Shown here piece after piece: positions 8,412 to 16,022 of a stretch of 35,278 bases of DNA. The notes beneath the pieces were generated by a model. That model was not told the DNA's origin. It saw nothing but the letters and a program-made list of their open reading frames with translations, and did not search any database. The stretch is from Pseudomonadota bacterium. GTDB taxonomy: Bacteria > Pseudomonadota > Alphaproteobacteria > Rhizobiales > Beijerinckiaceae. The DNA lies in the NCBI GenBank assembly GCA_028876585.1, contig JAGWRL010000141.1, positions 1 to 35,278 of the forward strand. Reading direction: 5' to 3'. The position numbers and the translations under genes were made by a program. Positions within the stretch are counted from its first letter, which is position 1. Each line of letters starts with the position of its first letter.

Positions 8412-9442
8412 TGCGCAACAAACATCAACGTCCCGCCTTCCTCGACCAGCCCGCCCCCGCCGGGGCGCGGTTGACGACGTCGGCGATGATCGCCTCGATC
8501 GCGGGAGCGGACCAGCCGACCCGCGCCGCGCCGTTCGGCCACGCTCTGGTCGAACTGGCCAGGACGCGGCCCGACATCGTCGGGCTCACTGCGGATCTGT
8601 CCAAATACACCGACTTGCATGTCTTCGCGAAAGCCTATCCCGAGCGCTTCTATCAGATGGGCATGGCGGAGCAGTTGCTGATGGGCGCGGCGGCGGGAAT
8701 GGCGCGCGAGGGTTTCACGCCCTTCGTCACCACCTACGCCGTGTTCGCGACGCGGCGCGCCTACGACTTCATCTGCATGGCGATCGCCGAGGAGATGCTC
8801 CCCGTCAAGATCGTCTGCGCCCTGCCCGGGCTGACCACCGGCTACGGGCCCAGCCATCAGGCGACCGAAGATCTGGCGATCTTCCGCGGTATGCCCAATC
8901 TGACGATCATCGACCCCTGCGACGCGCTCGACATCGAGCAGGCGACGCCCGCCATCGCCGCCCATCCCGGCCCGGTCTACATGCGGTTGCTGCGCGGCGC
9001 CGTCCCTGTGGTGCTGGATCGCTACGACTACAAGTTTGAGATCGGCCGGGCCAAAAGGCTGCGCGACGGCGCCGACGTCGTCATCATCTCCAGCGGATTG
9101 ATGACGATGCGGGCGCTCGAGGCGGCCGAGCGGCTCGCCGAACAGGGCGTTTCCGCCGCCGTCGTTCACAGCCCGACGATCAAGCCGCTCGACGAAGCGA
9201 CGATCCTTCAGGAGGCGGGCCGCGACAACCGGCCGGTCGTCGTCGCCGAGAACCACTCCGTGATCGGCGGTCTCGGCGAAGCCGTCGCCAGCCTGCTGAT
9301 GCGCAACGGCGTGCGCAACCGTTTCCGCCAGATCGCCTTGCCCGACGCGTTCCTCGACGCCGGCGCCCTGCCGACCCTGCACGACCGCTACGGCTTGTCC
9401 GCGAGCGAAGTGGCGAAGACCGTGCGAGCGTTCCTGAACTAG
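8411..9442 (+). CDS. Transketolase C-terminal subunit
   Basis: This 343-residue partner of the preceding subunit carries the pyrimidine-binding and C-terminal transketolase domains. YQMGMAEQLLMGAAAGMA contains the conserved glutamate that activates thiamine diphosphate. GYGPSHQATEDLAIFRGMPN is the typical substrate/cofactor loop and VYMRLLRG ends the domain. The start at 8411 gives a 1-base overlap with the upstream stop. About 45 N-terminal residues before AAPFGHALVELA are poorly conserved linker. It should form a heteromeric enzyme (probably alpha2beta2) with its neighbour. 33 bp later the lactonase-type gene begins, so all four genes 6802-10381 can be one transcript. Confidence 0.87.
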   Translation: MRNKHQRPAFLDQPAPAGARLTTSAMIASIAGADQPTRAAPFGHALVELARTRPDIVGLTADLSKYTDLHVFAKAYPERFYQMGMAEQLLMGAAAGMAREGFTPFVTTYAVFATRRAYDFICMAIAEEMLPVKIVCALPGLTTGYGPSHQATEDLAIFRGMPNLTIIDPCDALDIEQATPAIAAHPGPVYMRLLRGAVPVVLDRYDYKFEIGRAKRLRDGADVVIISSGLMTMRALEAAERLAEQGVSAAVVHSPTIKPLDEATILQEAGRDNRPVVVAENHSVIGGLGEAVASLLMRNGVRNRFRQIALPDAFLDAGALPTLHDRYGLSASEVAKTVRAFLN

Positions 9443-9475
9443 ATTAACACCGCGGGATTAAAGGGGGGATGCGAG

Positions 9476-10381
9476 ATGGCGGCTCAGTTCTTCGCAACCG
9501 GGATCGGCGCGCCGGAGGGACCGGTCTGTCTTCCCGACGGATCGATGTATGTGACGGAAATGTCCGCGGCGACGCTCCAGGTGACGCGGCTTTTTCCCGG
9601 CGGCGAGAGGACGGTGGTACGGCGGACCGGCGGCCGGCCCAACGGCCTCGCCGTCGACGGAGACGGCAATCTCTGGATCGCCGAGGCCGGCTTGCGCGCC
9701 GTGCTCTGCATCGACCCGCAAGGCCGCGAGCTTCAACGCATCGACAACGACGGCGAGCGCCCGCTGCGCCTGCCCAACGATCTCTGTTTCGGCAAGAACG
9801 GGCTATTGTATCTCACCGATTCCGGCATGGCGGCGCAGGACTTTCTCGACGGACAGAACTTCGCGAAGGACTATCGACAACTGCCCTGGGACGGGCGCGT
9901 CTACGAGATGGATCCCATCAGCGGAAAGACCCTGCGCGTTGTCGACCGCGGCATTCTCTTCACCAACGGGATCGCATTCGGCCCCGACGACGCGCTCTAC
10001 GCCAACGCCTCGTTCACCGGTGAAATCCACCGTTATGACGTGTTCGGCGCCGCCGCTCCCCGGCGCGAACCGTTCGGCAATGTGTTGCAGCCGTTCGAAG
10101 GCGACGATTTCCGCGGCCCCGACGGAATGTGCTGGGGCGACGACGGCCGGCTCTATTGCACCGTTTACGGGCAGCGCAACGTCACGGTCCTGAACAGGGA
10201 CGGCTCGGTGGCGGAGCGCTTGCCGCTGGACGGCGAAAACCCGACCAACTGCGCGTTCGCGCTGGCGGGCCACAACCTGCTGGTGACCGAGGTCGAGCGC
10301 GGACGCGTCGAGCGAGTGGCGACGGCCTGCGGGGGACTGCCGCTGCACTATCCGCGACTGGGGCTGCGCCGCGCCTCGTGA
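9476..10381 (+). CDS. SMP-30/gluconolactonase-family protein
   Basis: This 301-residue beta-propeller protein is of the SMP-30/gluconolactonase/LRE family, whose members hydrolyse sugar lactones using one divalent metal. Family features are the metal-ligand glutamate in GAPEGPVCLPDG (about residue 15), RPNGLAVDGDGNLWIAE, LRLPNDLCFGKNGLLYLTD with the asparagine-aspartate of the active site, LFTNGIAFGPDDALYAN and FRGPDGMCWGDDGRLYCT with the catalytic-type aspartate. There is no signal peptide, so it is probably cytoplasmic. The start follows GGGGGG by nine bases. It closes the SDR-transketolase run. A role in opening an aldonolactone is likely by family and context, but the lactone is not identifiable. 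It is more distant from the two other propeller proteins at 12790 and 14901. Confidence 0.82.
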   Translation: MAAQFFATGIGAPEGPVCLPDGSMYVTEMSAATLQVTRLFPGGERTVVRRTGGRPNGLAVDGDGNLWIAEAGLRAVLCIDPQGRELQRIDNDGERPLRLPNDLCFGKNGLLYLTDSGMAAQDFLDGQNFAKDYRQLPWDGRVYEMDPISGKTLRVVDRGILFTNGIAFGPDDALYANASFTGEIHRYDVFGAAAPRREPFGNVLQPFEGDDFRGPDGMCWGDDGRLYCTVYGQRNVTVLNRDGSVAERLPLDGENPTNCAFALAGHNLLVTEVERGRVERVATACGGLPLHYPRLGLRRAS

Positions 10382-10688
10382 GGCCGACCAACACATGCGG
10401 CCGGCGGCTTCACCTCGCTCCGGCCGGACGCCGCAGCGCCAGCGCCGCCGTCGCAAGCTGGCCCGCCGAATCCCCGGCCGAATGCGGCGCCAAGCAACGC
10501 GACAACGCCGGCCCGGGACGCGAGGGCCGCGCCAGATGCGCATCTAGCTGTATCCAATCATCGCAAAATAGCGCTCGATCCGGTGCTCCTGCGGCTACAA
10601 ATGGCAATTTTGTATCCAGCTCCTTGACACGTGGATACAAACGAGACAGTTTGCCGCTCAAGCGCGGACAGCGCGCGGGGAGGACGCA
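10382..10688. other. Intergenic control region upstream of the second importer operon
   Basis: This 307-bp gap has no gene. The left half is GC-rich with imperfect GGCCGG/CCGGCC complementarity around 10397-10430 but no T-tract, so a terminator is not convincing. The right half turns AT-richer and holds three TGTATCCA elements and an exact TTGACA. A GGGGAGGA ribosome-binding region (about 10677-10684) precedes the permease start. Confidence 0.6.
10549..10640 (+). promoter_or_regulatory. Promoter with TGTATCCA operator elements
   Basis: TTGTATCC (10610-10617) and GGATACAA (10633-10640) are a perfect inverted repeat with a 15-base spacer. The spacer contains TTGACA (10624-10629), an exact -35 box. 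A third copy, TGTATCCA, lies at 10549-10556 in direct orientation. The -10 region (about 10646-10652) is weak. A dimer bound to the repeat would cover the -35 box and block transcription. The GntR/FCD regulator at the end of this same operon (17554) is the obvious candidate protein; this is inference. Confidence 0.6.
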
Positions 10689-11675
10689 ATGCGAGGCGGG
10701 CCGGGAGCGCGAACGCGCAAACCTACCCACACCATGGCCGTCATGGCGATGTGCGTCGTCATCATCGGCGTGTTCAGCGTTTCGCTGAACGGCTTTCTCA
10801 CCGTCGGCAATCTGTTCGCGCTCGCCCGCAACATCTCGATCCTCGGCATTCTCGCGCTCGGCATGGCCATCGTCGTGATCGGCCGCGGCCTCGATCTCTC
10901 GCAGGTCGCCTCGCTCGCGGCCTCGACCGCCATCGCCATCATCCTGATGAATTCCGGCTATGCGACGCCGCTGGCGCTGATCGCGGGTTTCGTGATCGCG
11001 GTCGCCATCGGCGTCTTCAACGGCTTCCTCATCTCGGTGGTCGAAATGCCGTCGCTGCTGACCACGCTCGCCTCGAGCCTCGCCGTTCTCGGCGTCGTGC
11101 GCACCACCGCCGTCCAGCATTATGTCGTCTATCTCGGCAAGGGCCATGACGACTTCCTGCGTCTGGGCGGCAATATCTGGGGCGGCGTGCCGGCGCCGCT
11201 GCTGGTGTTCGTCGTCATGGCCGTGCTCGTGCATCTGTTCCTGTCGCGCACGGTGTTCGGCCGCTTTGTCTACGCGCATGGCGACAACCCCGAAAGCGCG
11301 CGCCTGACCGGGCTGCCGACCCGTCCGCTGACGATGATGGAATACGGGCTTTCGGCGGCGATCGGATATGTCGGCGGCGTCGTGATGATCGCCGAGACCG
11401 CGTTGATGCATCTGCAGGTCGCCGAATCGACGCTGATCTTCGACGTCATCATGGTCGTGGTGCTGGGCGGCGTCAGCCTGGTCGGCGGCCGCGGCAACGT
11501 GATGAGCGTCGTCGTCGGCACGTTGCTGATCGGCGTGCTGCTGAACGGCATGACCATCATGGACATGGACGTCCAGACTCAGAACATCATCAAGGGAATC
11601 GTGCTGCTGATCGCCATCGTGCTCGATTCCTATCTGCATCCCCGCGACGAGGAAACATCCAAACAAGGCGACTGA
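10689..11675 (+). CDS. Sugar-type ABC transporter permease A (RbsC family)
   Basis: This 328-residue inner-membrane permease is the first gene of the second importer operon. Membrane segments start near residue 15 and continue to about 315. Family signatures are LGMAIVVIGRGLDLSQVASLA, EMPSLLTTLASSLAVLG and MVVVLGGVSLVGGRGNVMSVVVG. The start at 10689 follows GGGGAGGA. The operon encodes a second permease (12790), so this one probably pairs with it as a heterodimer. The C-terminus is a short charged cytoplasmic tail (HPRDEETSKQGD). In the family motif an arginine (IGRGLDLS) replaces the serine/glycine found in the other two permeases of the window (TSGIDLS, SGGIDLS). Confidence 0.88.
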   Translation: MRGGPGARTRKPTHTMAVMAMCVVIIGVFSVSLNGFLTVGNLFALARNISILGILALGMAIVVIGRGLDLSQVASLAASTAIAIILMNSGYATPLALIAGFVIAVAIGVFNGFLISVVEMPSLLTTLASSLAVLGVVRTTAVQHYVVYLGKGHDDFLRLGGNIWGGVPAPLLVFVVMAVLVHLFLSRTVFGRFVYAHGDNPESARLTGLPTRPLTMMEYGLSAAIGYVGGVVMIAETALMHLQVAESTLIFDVIMVVVLGGVSLVGGRGNVMSVVVGTLLIGVLLNGMTIMDMDVQTQNIIKGIVLLIAIVLDSYLHPRDEETSKQGD

Positions 11676-11714
11676 GACGCGGGCTCGGGTCTGCCGGACC
11701 AACTGGAGGAAGTC

Positions 11715-12728
11715 ATGGGCGTGAAGGCATTGTTGAGCTGCGGCGTCGCCGCGTCGTTTCTCGCGCTGGCGGCTGTGGCCGCCGCGCCGGCCAAGGCGAC
11801 GGAGGCGCGCGAGCAGCTGCGGGAGCAGTTCGACAAGGCGCTGAAGGGCAAGACCGTCGCCTGGGCGCCGGTGTGGCTCGGCGTGCTCGAATCCGAATGG
11901 ACGCGGGTGATGAAGAACCACTTCGACGACTACGGCGTCAAGCTCGAGGTGCGCGACGCCAACTTCAAGTCGGACGTGCAGCTTCAGGCGGTGAGCACGT
12001 TCATCAACGAGAAGCCCGACGTGCTGATCGTGCAGAACCCCAACGTGACGTTGCTTGCGCGCGAGCTGAAGCGGGCGATGGACGCCGGCATCTTTGTCAT
12101 CCAGGTCAATATGGCCTCGAACACGCTGACGGACGCCTATGTCGGCGTCGACGCCAAGGACCTTGGCCGCAAGCTGGCGCGCAGCATCATCGGCGATTGC
12201 GGCGCCGGCAAGGGCTCCGGCGAAGTGTCGATCCTCGAAGGCGAGGCGACGGCGGCCTATTCGCTCGACATGAAGAACGGCGCGATGGAAGTGTTCAAGG
12301 CCGAGCCGAGCATCAAGGTCGTCTCCTCGCAGCCGACCAGCTGGGACGCCAACAAGGCCGGCGAAATCACGGCGACGGTGCTGCAACAGCACCCGAACCT
12401 GTGCGCCGTGCTCAGTGTCTGGGGACCGCAGGCGGCCGGCGCGGCGCAGGCGATCAAGGCGGCGGGCAAGAGCGGACAGGCCAAGATCTATGTCGCCAGC
12501 GACGGCCAGCCCGCCGATTGCGATCTGCTGGAGCAAGGCGCCTTCTACCGCAATCTCTCCTATCGCGCCGACACGCAGGGCGAAGCGATCGTCAATGCCG
12601 TGCTCGCGCTGCTGCAAAGCGGCGACAAGCCCGGCGCCAAACGCATCGCCTACTACACGACGCCGGCCTGGGTGAACGGCAAGGATGACCGCATGTACTG
12701 CTTCACCGTGCCGAAAGACGCGAAGTAG
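11715..12728 (+). CDS. Sugar-type ABC transporter periplasmic substrate-binding protein
   Basis: This 337-residue binding protein of the RbsB type belongs to the second importer. It has a Sec signal peptide (MGVKALLSCGVAASFLALAA, cleavage likely near AKA at residues 26-28) and follows GGAGGA by five bases. The mature part carries the expected elements: AVSTFINEKPDVLIVQNP, GIFVIQVNMASN (hinge) and KIYVASDGQPADCDLL. It contains several cysteines (for example GDCGAGKG, NLCAVLS, ADCDLL, MYCFTV), more than usual, which could form disulfides in the periplasm. It is followed by a GC-rich hairpin before the next gene, a common way to protect the binding-protein message. The ligand is unknown and is probably different from that of the first importer's binding protein. 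Confidence 0.87.
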   Translation: MGVKALLSCGVAASFLALAAVAAAPAKATEAREQLREQFDKALKGKTVAWAPVWLGVLESEWTRVMKNHFDDYGVKLEVRDANFKSDVQLQAVSTFINEKPDVLIVQNPNVTLLARELKRAMDAGIFVIQVNMASNTLTDAYVGVDAKDLGRKLARSIIGDCGAGKGSGEVSILEGEATAAYSLDMKNGAMEVFKAEPSIKVVSSQPTSWDANKAGEITATVLQQHPNLCAVLSVWGPQAAGAAQAIKAAGKSGQAKIYVASDGQPADCDLLEQGAFYRNLSYRADTQGEAIVNAVLALLQSGDKPGAKRIAYYTTPAWVNGKDDRMYCFTVPKDAK

Positions 12729-12749
12729 CCCCCGCCAGTCGCATGTCCT

Positions 12750-12771
12750 CGGGCGCGCGCAGGCGCGCCCG
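12750..12771 (+). promoter_or_regulatory. Intercistronic hairpin after the binding-protein gene
   Basis: CGGGCGCGC (12750-12758) and GCGCGCCCG (12763-12771) form a perfect nine-base-pair stem with a GCAG loop, 21 bp after the binding-protein stop and 19 bp before the next start. There is no T-tract. It is more likely a 3' stabiliser or partial transcription attenuator, allowing more binding protein than membrane protein, than a full terminator. Confidence 0.5.
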
Positions 12772-12789
12772 CCTCACTCCGGATCGGCA

Positions 12790-14901
12790 ATGAACAGCCT
12801 CGCGCGATTGTGGCACCGCAATTCCCCCCAGCTGTTTCTCGGCGAACTGCTGGAGAAGCGCTGGATGGAGCCGATCATTCCGTTCACGCTGACGATCGCG
12901 GTGTTTCTCGTCTTCGCGCTGACGATCCGCAACTACCTCTCGCTCGGCAATCTCCAGCAGTTGATGCTGAATTTCGGCGAGCAGGGGCTCGTCGCCATCG
13001 CCATGGCGTTTTCGGTGCTGTCGGGCGGCATCGACCTCTCGGTCGGCTCCGTTTTCGCGATGGCGAATTTCCTCGCGCTCTATCTCTATCTGATCCTCGG
13101 GCTGCCGCTGCCGGCGATGGTCGTGCTGGTGATCGGCTTCGGCGCCCTGATGGGCGCGATCAACGGCGGCATGATCGCCTACGGCAAGACGCGGCCGTTC
13201 CTCACAACTCTCGTCATGCTCATCATCGTGCGCGCCACCTACAACAAGGCGACGGCGGCGTTCACCGACGAACTGGCCAGCATCAACGGCGATTCGACCG
13301 TCTGGGATTTCATGGGCGGCGGCAAGCTGCTCGGCGTGCCCGCCAATATGGCGGTGCTGATCGTAGTTGGCGTCGCCACGCATTTCTTTCTCACCCGCGT
13401 GCGCCCGGGCGTCCATATCATGGCCGTCGGCTCCAGCCGCAAGGCGGCGCGCCATGCCGGCGTCAACGTCAAGCGGGCGTTGTTCTCGGCCTATGTGTTC
13501 TCCGGCGCGATCACCGCGCTCGCCGGCATTTTCTATGCGGCGCGACAGAACAGCTCCGGCACCGACACCGGCGTCGGCTGGGAGATCAACGCGCTCGCCG
13601 CCGTCGTGCTCGGCGGCATCAGCCTCGCCGGCGGACGCGGCACGATCGCCCGCGCGCTGATGGGCGCCGCCATCATCTTCATGCTGATCAGCGGCCTCGT
13701 GCAGACCGGCGCCTCAGGCAATCTCAACACCGCCGCCATCGGCGTCATTCTGCTGCTCGCCGTCGGCTTCAACGTCAAATGGGTGAAGAACAAGGCCAAG
13801 GTGCTGCAAAAAGTCTATGTCACGCCGAGCTGGGTGGACTTCACGCCGCCGCCCTCGATCGCGCGCGACAGCGGCACGGTCTTTGCGGAAAACGATCGCC
13901 TGAAGAACGCCGAGCCAATTGCGCTCGACATGATCGAGGGGCCGGAGGACGTCATCCTCGATCGCCACGACCATCTCTACACCGTCAACCGCAACGGCTC
14001 GATCATCCGGTTCCTGGCGCCGGACTACAAGGTGCGCGAGGAGTTCGCGCGCATCGGCGGACGCCCGCTCGGGCTCGCCTTCGATCGCGACCAGAACCTG
14101 CTCGTCTGCGTCGCCGGCATGGGGGTCTATGGCGTGAAGCCGGACCGCACCGCCTTCAAGGTCACCGACCGCACCACCCGCACGCGCACGCGGCTGAAGG
14201 ACGATTCCCGCCTCTATCTCGCCGACGATCTCGACGTCGCGCCCGACGGCCGGATCTATTTCAGCGAGGCCTCGACGCGCTACGAGTTGACCGATTGGGC
14301 GCTCGACGGCTTTGAAGGCCGCGGCAACGGCCGGCTCATCTGTCACGACCCGAAGACGGGATCGACGAAGACGATCCTCAAGAACCTGACGTTCCCGAAC
14401 GGCGTCTGCGTCGCGCATGACGGCCAATCCGTTTTGTGGGCGAGCACCTGGCTTTGTCAGGTCAACCGCTACTGGATCGCCGGGCCGAAGGCGGGAACCA
14501 ACGAACTGCTGATCGACAATCTGCCCGGCTATTGCGACAACATCAACCGCGCCTCCGACGGCAAATACTGGCTCGCTCTCGTCGGCCTGCGTTCGCCCGC
14601 CTATGATCTCGCGATGGCCAATCCGAGCTTCCGCGTCCGCATGGTCAAACAGATTCCGCCGGACGAATGGCTTTGCCCGGGCATCAACTACGGCTGCGTG
14701 ATCAAGTTCGACGACGACGGCGTCGTTTCGGAATCGCTGTGGGACCCGGAAGGCCATTCGCATCCCACGATCACGTCGGTGCGCGAACACAAAGGCTTCC
14801 TCTACATCGGCGGACTGGAGAACAACCGCATCGGCCGCATTCGGCTCCCCGACGCCGACCCCGATTGGGAGGCGCACCGCTCCTATTGGGGAGCGGCCTG
14901 A
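12790..14901 (+). CDS. ABC transporter permease fused to an SMP-30/strictosidine synthase-like beta-propeller domain
   Basis: This 703-residue protein joins two families in one uninterrupted frame. Residues about 35-335 are an RbsC-type permease with multiple membrane segments and the signature [21 protein letters not shown], plus VVLGGISLAGGRGTIARALMG. A linker (about 336-375) leads to a soluble six-bladed propeller of the SMP-30/strictosidine synthase/APMAP type (about 376-700), with EGPEDVILDRHDHLYTV, YLADDLDVAPDGRIYFSEAS, LTFPNGVCVAHDGQ and FLYIGGLENNRIGRI. RbsC-type permeases have a cytoplasmic C-terminus, so the propeller is probably cytoplasmic, at the pore exit, where it could hydrolyse or bind the incoming compound. 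The start at 12790 is chosen because it begins the protein-like sequence; earlier in-frame starts overlap the previous gene. The stop overlaps the next start (TGATG). Confidence 0.85.
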   Translation: MNSLARLWHRNSPQLFLGELLEKRWMEPIIPFTLTIAVFLVFALTIRNYLSLGNLQQLMLNFGEQGLVAIAMAFSVLSGGIDLSVGSVFAMANFLALYLYLILGLPLPAMVVLVIGFGALMGAINGGMIAYGKTRPFLTTLVMLIIVRATYNKATAAFTDELASINGDSTVWDFMGGGKLLGVPANMAVLIVVGVATHFFLTRVRPGVHIMAVGSSRKAARHAGVNVKRALFSAYVFSGAITALAGIFYAARQNSSGTDTGVGWEINALAAVVLGGISLAGGRGTIARALMGAAIIFMLISGLVQTGASGNLNTAAIGVILLLAVGFNVKWVKNKAKVLQKVYVTPSWVDFTPPPSIARDSGTVFAENDRLKNAEPIALDMIEGPEDVILDRHDHLYTVNRNGSIIRFLAPDYKVREEFARIGGRPLGLAFDRDQNLLVCVAGMGVYGVKPDRTAFKVTDRTTRTRTRLKDDSRLYLADDLDVAPDGRIYFSEASTRYELTDWALDGFEGRGNGRLICHDPKTGSTKTILKNLTFPNGVCVAHDGQSVLWASTWLCQVNRYWIAGPKAGTNELLIDNLPGYCDNINRASDGKYWLALVGLRSPAYDLAMANPSFRVRMVKQIPPDEWLCPGINYGCVIKFDDDGVVSESLWDPEGHSHPTITSVREHKGFLYIGGLENNRIGRIRLPDADPDWEAHRSYWGAA

Positions 14902-16022
14902 TGTCTCTGCTCGGCGACATCATCGACCGCGTGCTGTTCCCCAACCGCGAGATCCATTCGATCCCGGTGCTCGACGGCGCCTTCTCGCCCAACCAGCGGC
15001 TCGATCAGGCGCGCCGCCTCGGCGAGGCGATCGACCGGCCCGACGATCTCGCGCTCGGGCCGGACGGCGCGCTCTATGTGTCCTCGGGCCAGCGCATCCT
15101 GCGCTGCGCCGGAGCGGACTTCGAGCAACGCAGCCTGTTCGCCGCCCTGCCCGCGCCGGTCGGCGGGCTTGCCTTCGCCTCGGACGGGCGGTTGCTCGCC
15201 TGCGTCTCCCGACACGGCCTCGTCGCGATCTCGGCGGGCGGCGAGATCGTTGGCAGGCTCGAAAGCGCGTCGGGAGAGCCGATCGCCTGTCCGCTGTCGG
15301 CGGCCGTGGCGACGGACGGAACGATCTATGTGACCGACGGCAGCCGGGCGAACGCGCCGGAGGACTGGTTGAAAGACCTGATGCAGAACCGGCCGCCATC
15401 CGGCCGCCTCATCTCATGCAACGCCGCGCTCGGCGACGCGCGCGTCGTGGCCGATCAACTCGCCTGGCCCTCCGGCGTCGTCGTCTCGCAGGCCGAGGAC
15501 GAGGTTTGGGTTTGCCAGGCGTGGACGCATCGCCTGACGGCGTTCTCCCGCGCCGGAGGAAACAACCGGGCGCTGGTCAGGAACTACGCCGGCTATCCCG
15601 GCCGGATCGTGCGCGGCGGGGCGGACGATTATTGGATGGCGTTCTTCGGGCTGCGCACGCAGCTTACCGAATTCGTGCTGCGCGAACGCGAGTTCTGCGA
15701 GGCGATGATGAACCAGGTGCCGCAGGAGCTGTGGATCGGTCCCTCGCTCGAAGGCCGCTTCAACCATCGCGAGCCGACGCAGATCGGCCGCATCAAGAAG
15801 CTCGGCATCCAGAAGCCGTGGGCGCCGGCGCGCTCCTATGGGCTCGTGGCGCGGCTGAACGGCGCCGGCGAGGCGGTGGAAAGCCTGCACAGCCGCGTCG
15901 ACGGCCGCATCCACGGCGTCACCGCGATATGCGTCGCGAACGGGCGGGTGATCGCGGCCTGCAAGGGTCGCGACGGTCTGGTCGAATTGCCCGATCGGGC
16001 GATTGGAGCGAAACAGGGATGA
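14901..16022 (+). CDS. Stand-alone SMP-30/strictosidine synthase-like propeller protein, paralogue of the fused domain
   Basis: This 373-residue cytoplasmic protein has no signal peptide. It contains propeller repeats such as RPDDLALGPDGALYVSSG, VGGLAFASDGRLLAC, ATDGTIYVTDGS and WPSGVVVSQAEDEVWV. It is clearly related to the C-terminal domain of the preceding fusion: the block around YWMAFFGLRTQLTEFVL here aligns with YWLALVGLRSPAYDLAM there, and both continue to a QIPPDEW/QVPQELW-like turn. Hence the two arose by duplication. Its stop and start overlap both neighbours (TGATG at 14899, ATGA at 16019), so production is tied to the transporter. A lactonase or ester hydrolase role is possible; several residues typical of active SMP-30 enzymes are not obvious, so a binding role cannot be excluded. 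Confidence 0.75.
   Translation: MSLLGDIIDRVLFPNREIHSIPVLDGAFSPNQRLDQARRLGEAIDRPDDLALGPDGALYVSSGQRILRCAGADFEQRSLFAALPAPVGGLAFASDGRLLACVSRHGLVAISAGGEIVGRLESASGEPIACPLSAAVATDGTIYVTDGSRANAPEDWLKDLMQNRPPSGRLISCNAALGDARVVADQLAWPSGVVVSQAEDEVWVCQAWTHRLTAFSRAGGNNRALVRNYAGYPGRIVRGGADDYWMAFFGLRTQLTEFVLREREFCEAMMNQVPQELWIGPSLEGRFNHREPTQIGRIKKLGIQKPWAPARSYGLVARLNGAGEAVESLHSRVDGRIHGVTAICVANGRVIAACKGRDGLVELPDRAIGAKQG

Noticed and set aside
10410..12617. 735-codon minus-strand open frame opposite the permease and binding-protein genes
   Set aside because: Rich in His/Asp/Arg with no family resemblance; it is the antisense shadow of GC-rich genes with strong homology on the plus strand.
12810..14315. 501-codon plus-strand frame overlapping the fused permease
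   Set aside because: Arg/His-rich shift of the real frame without membrane segments or motifs.
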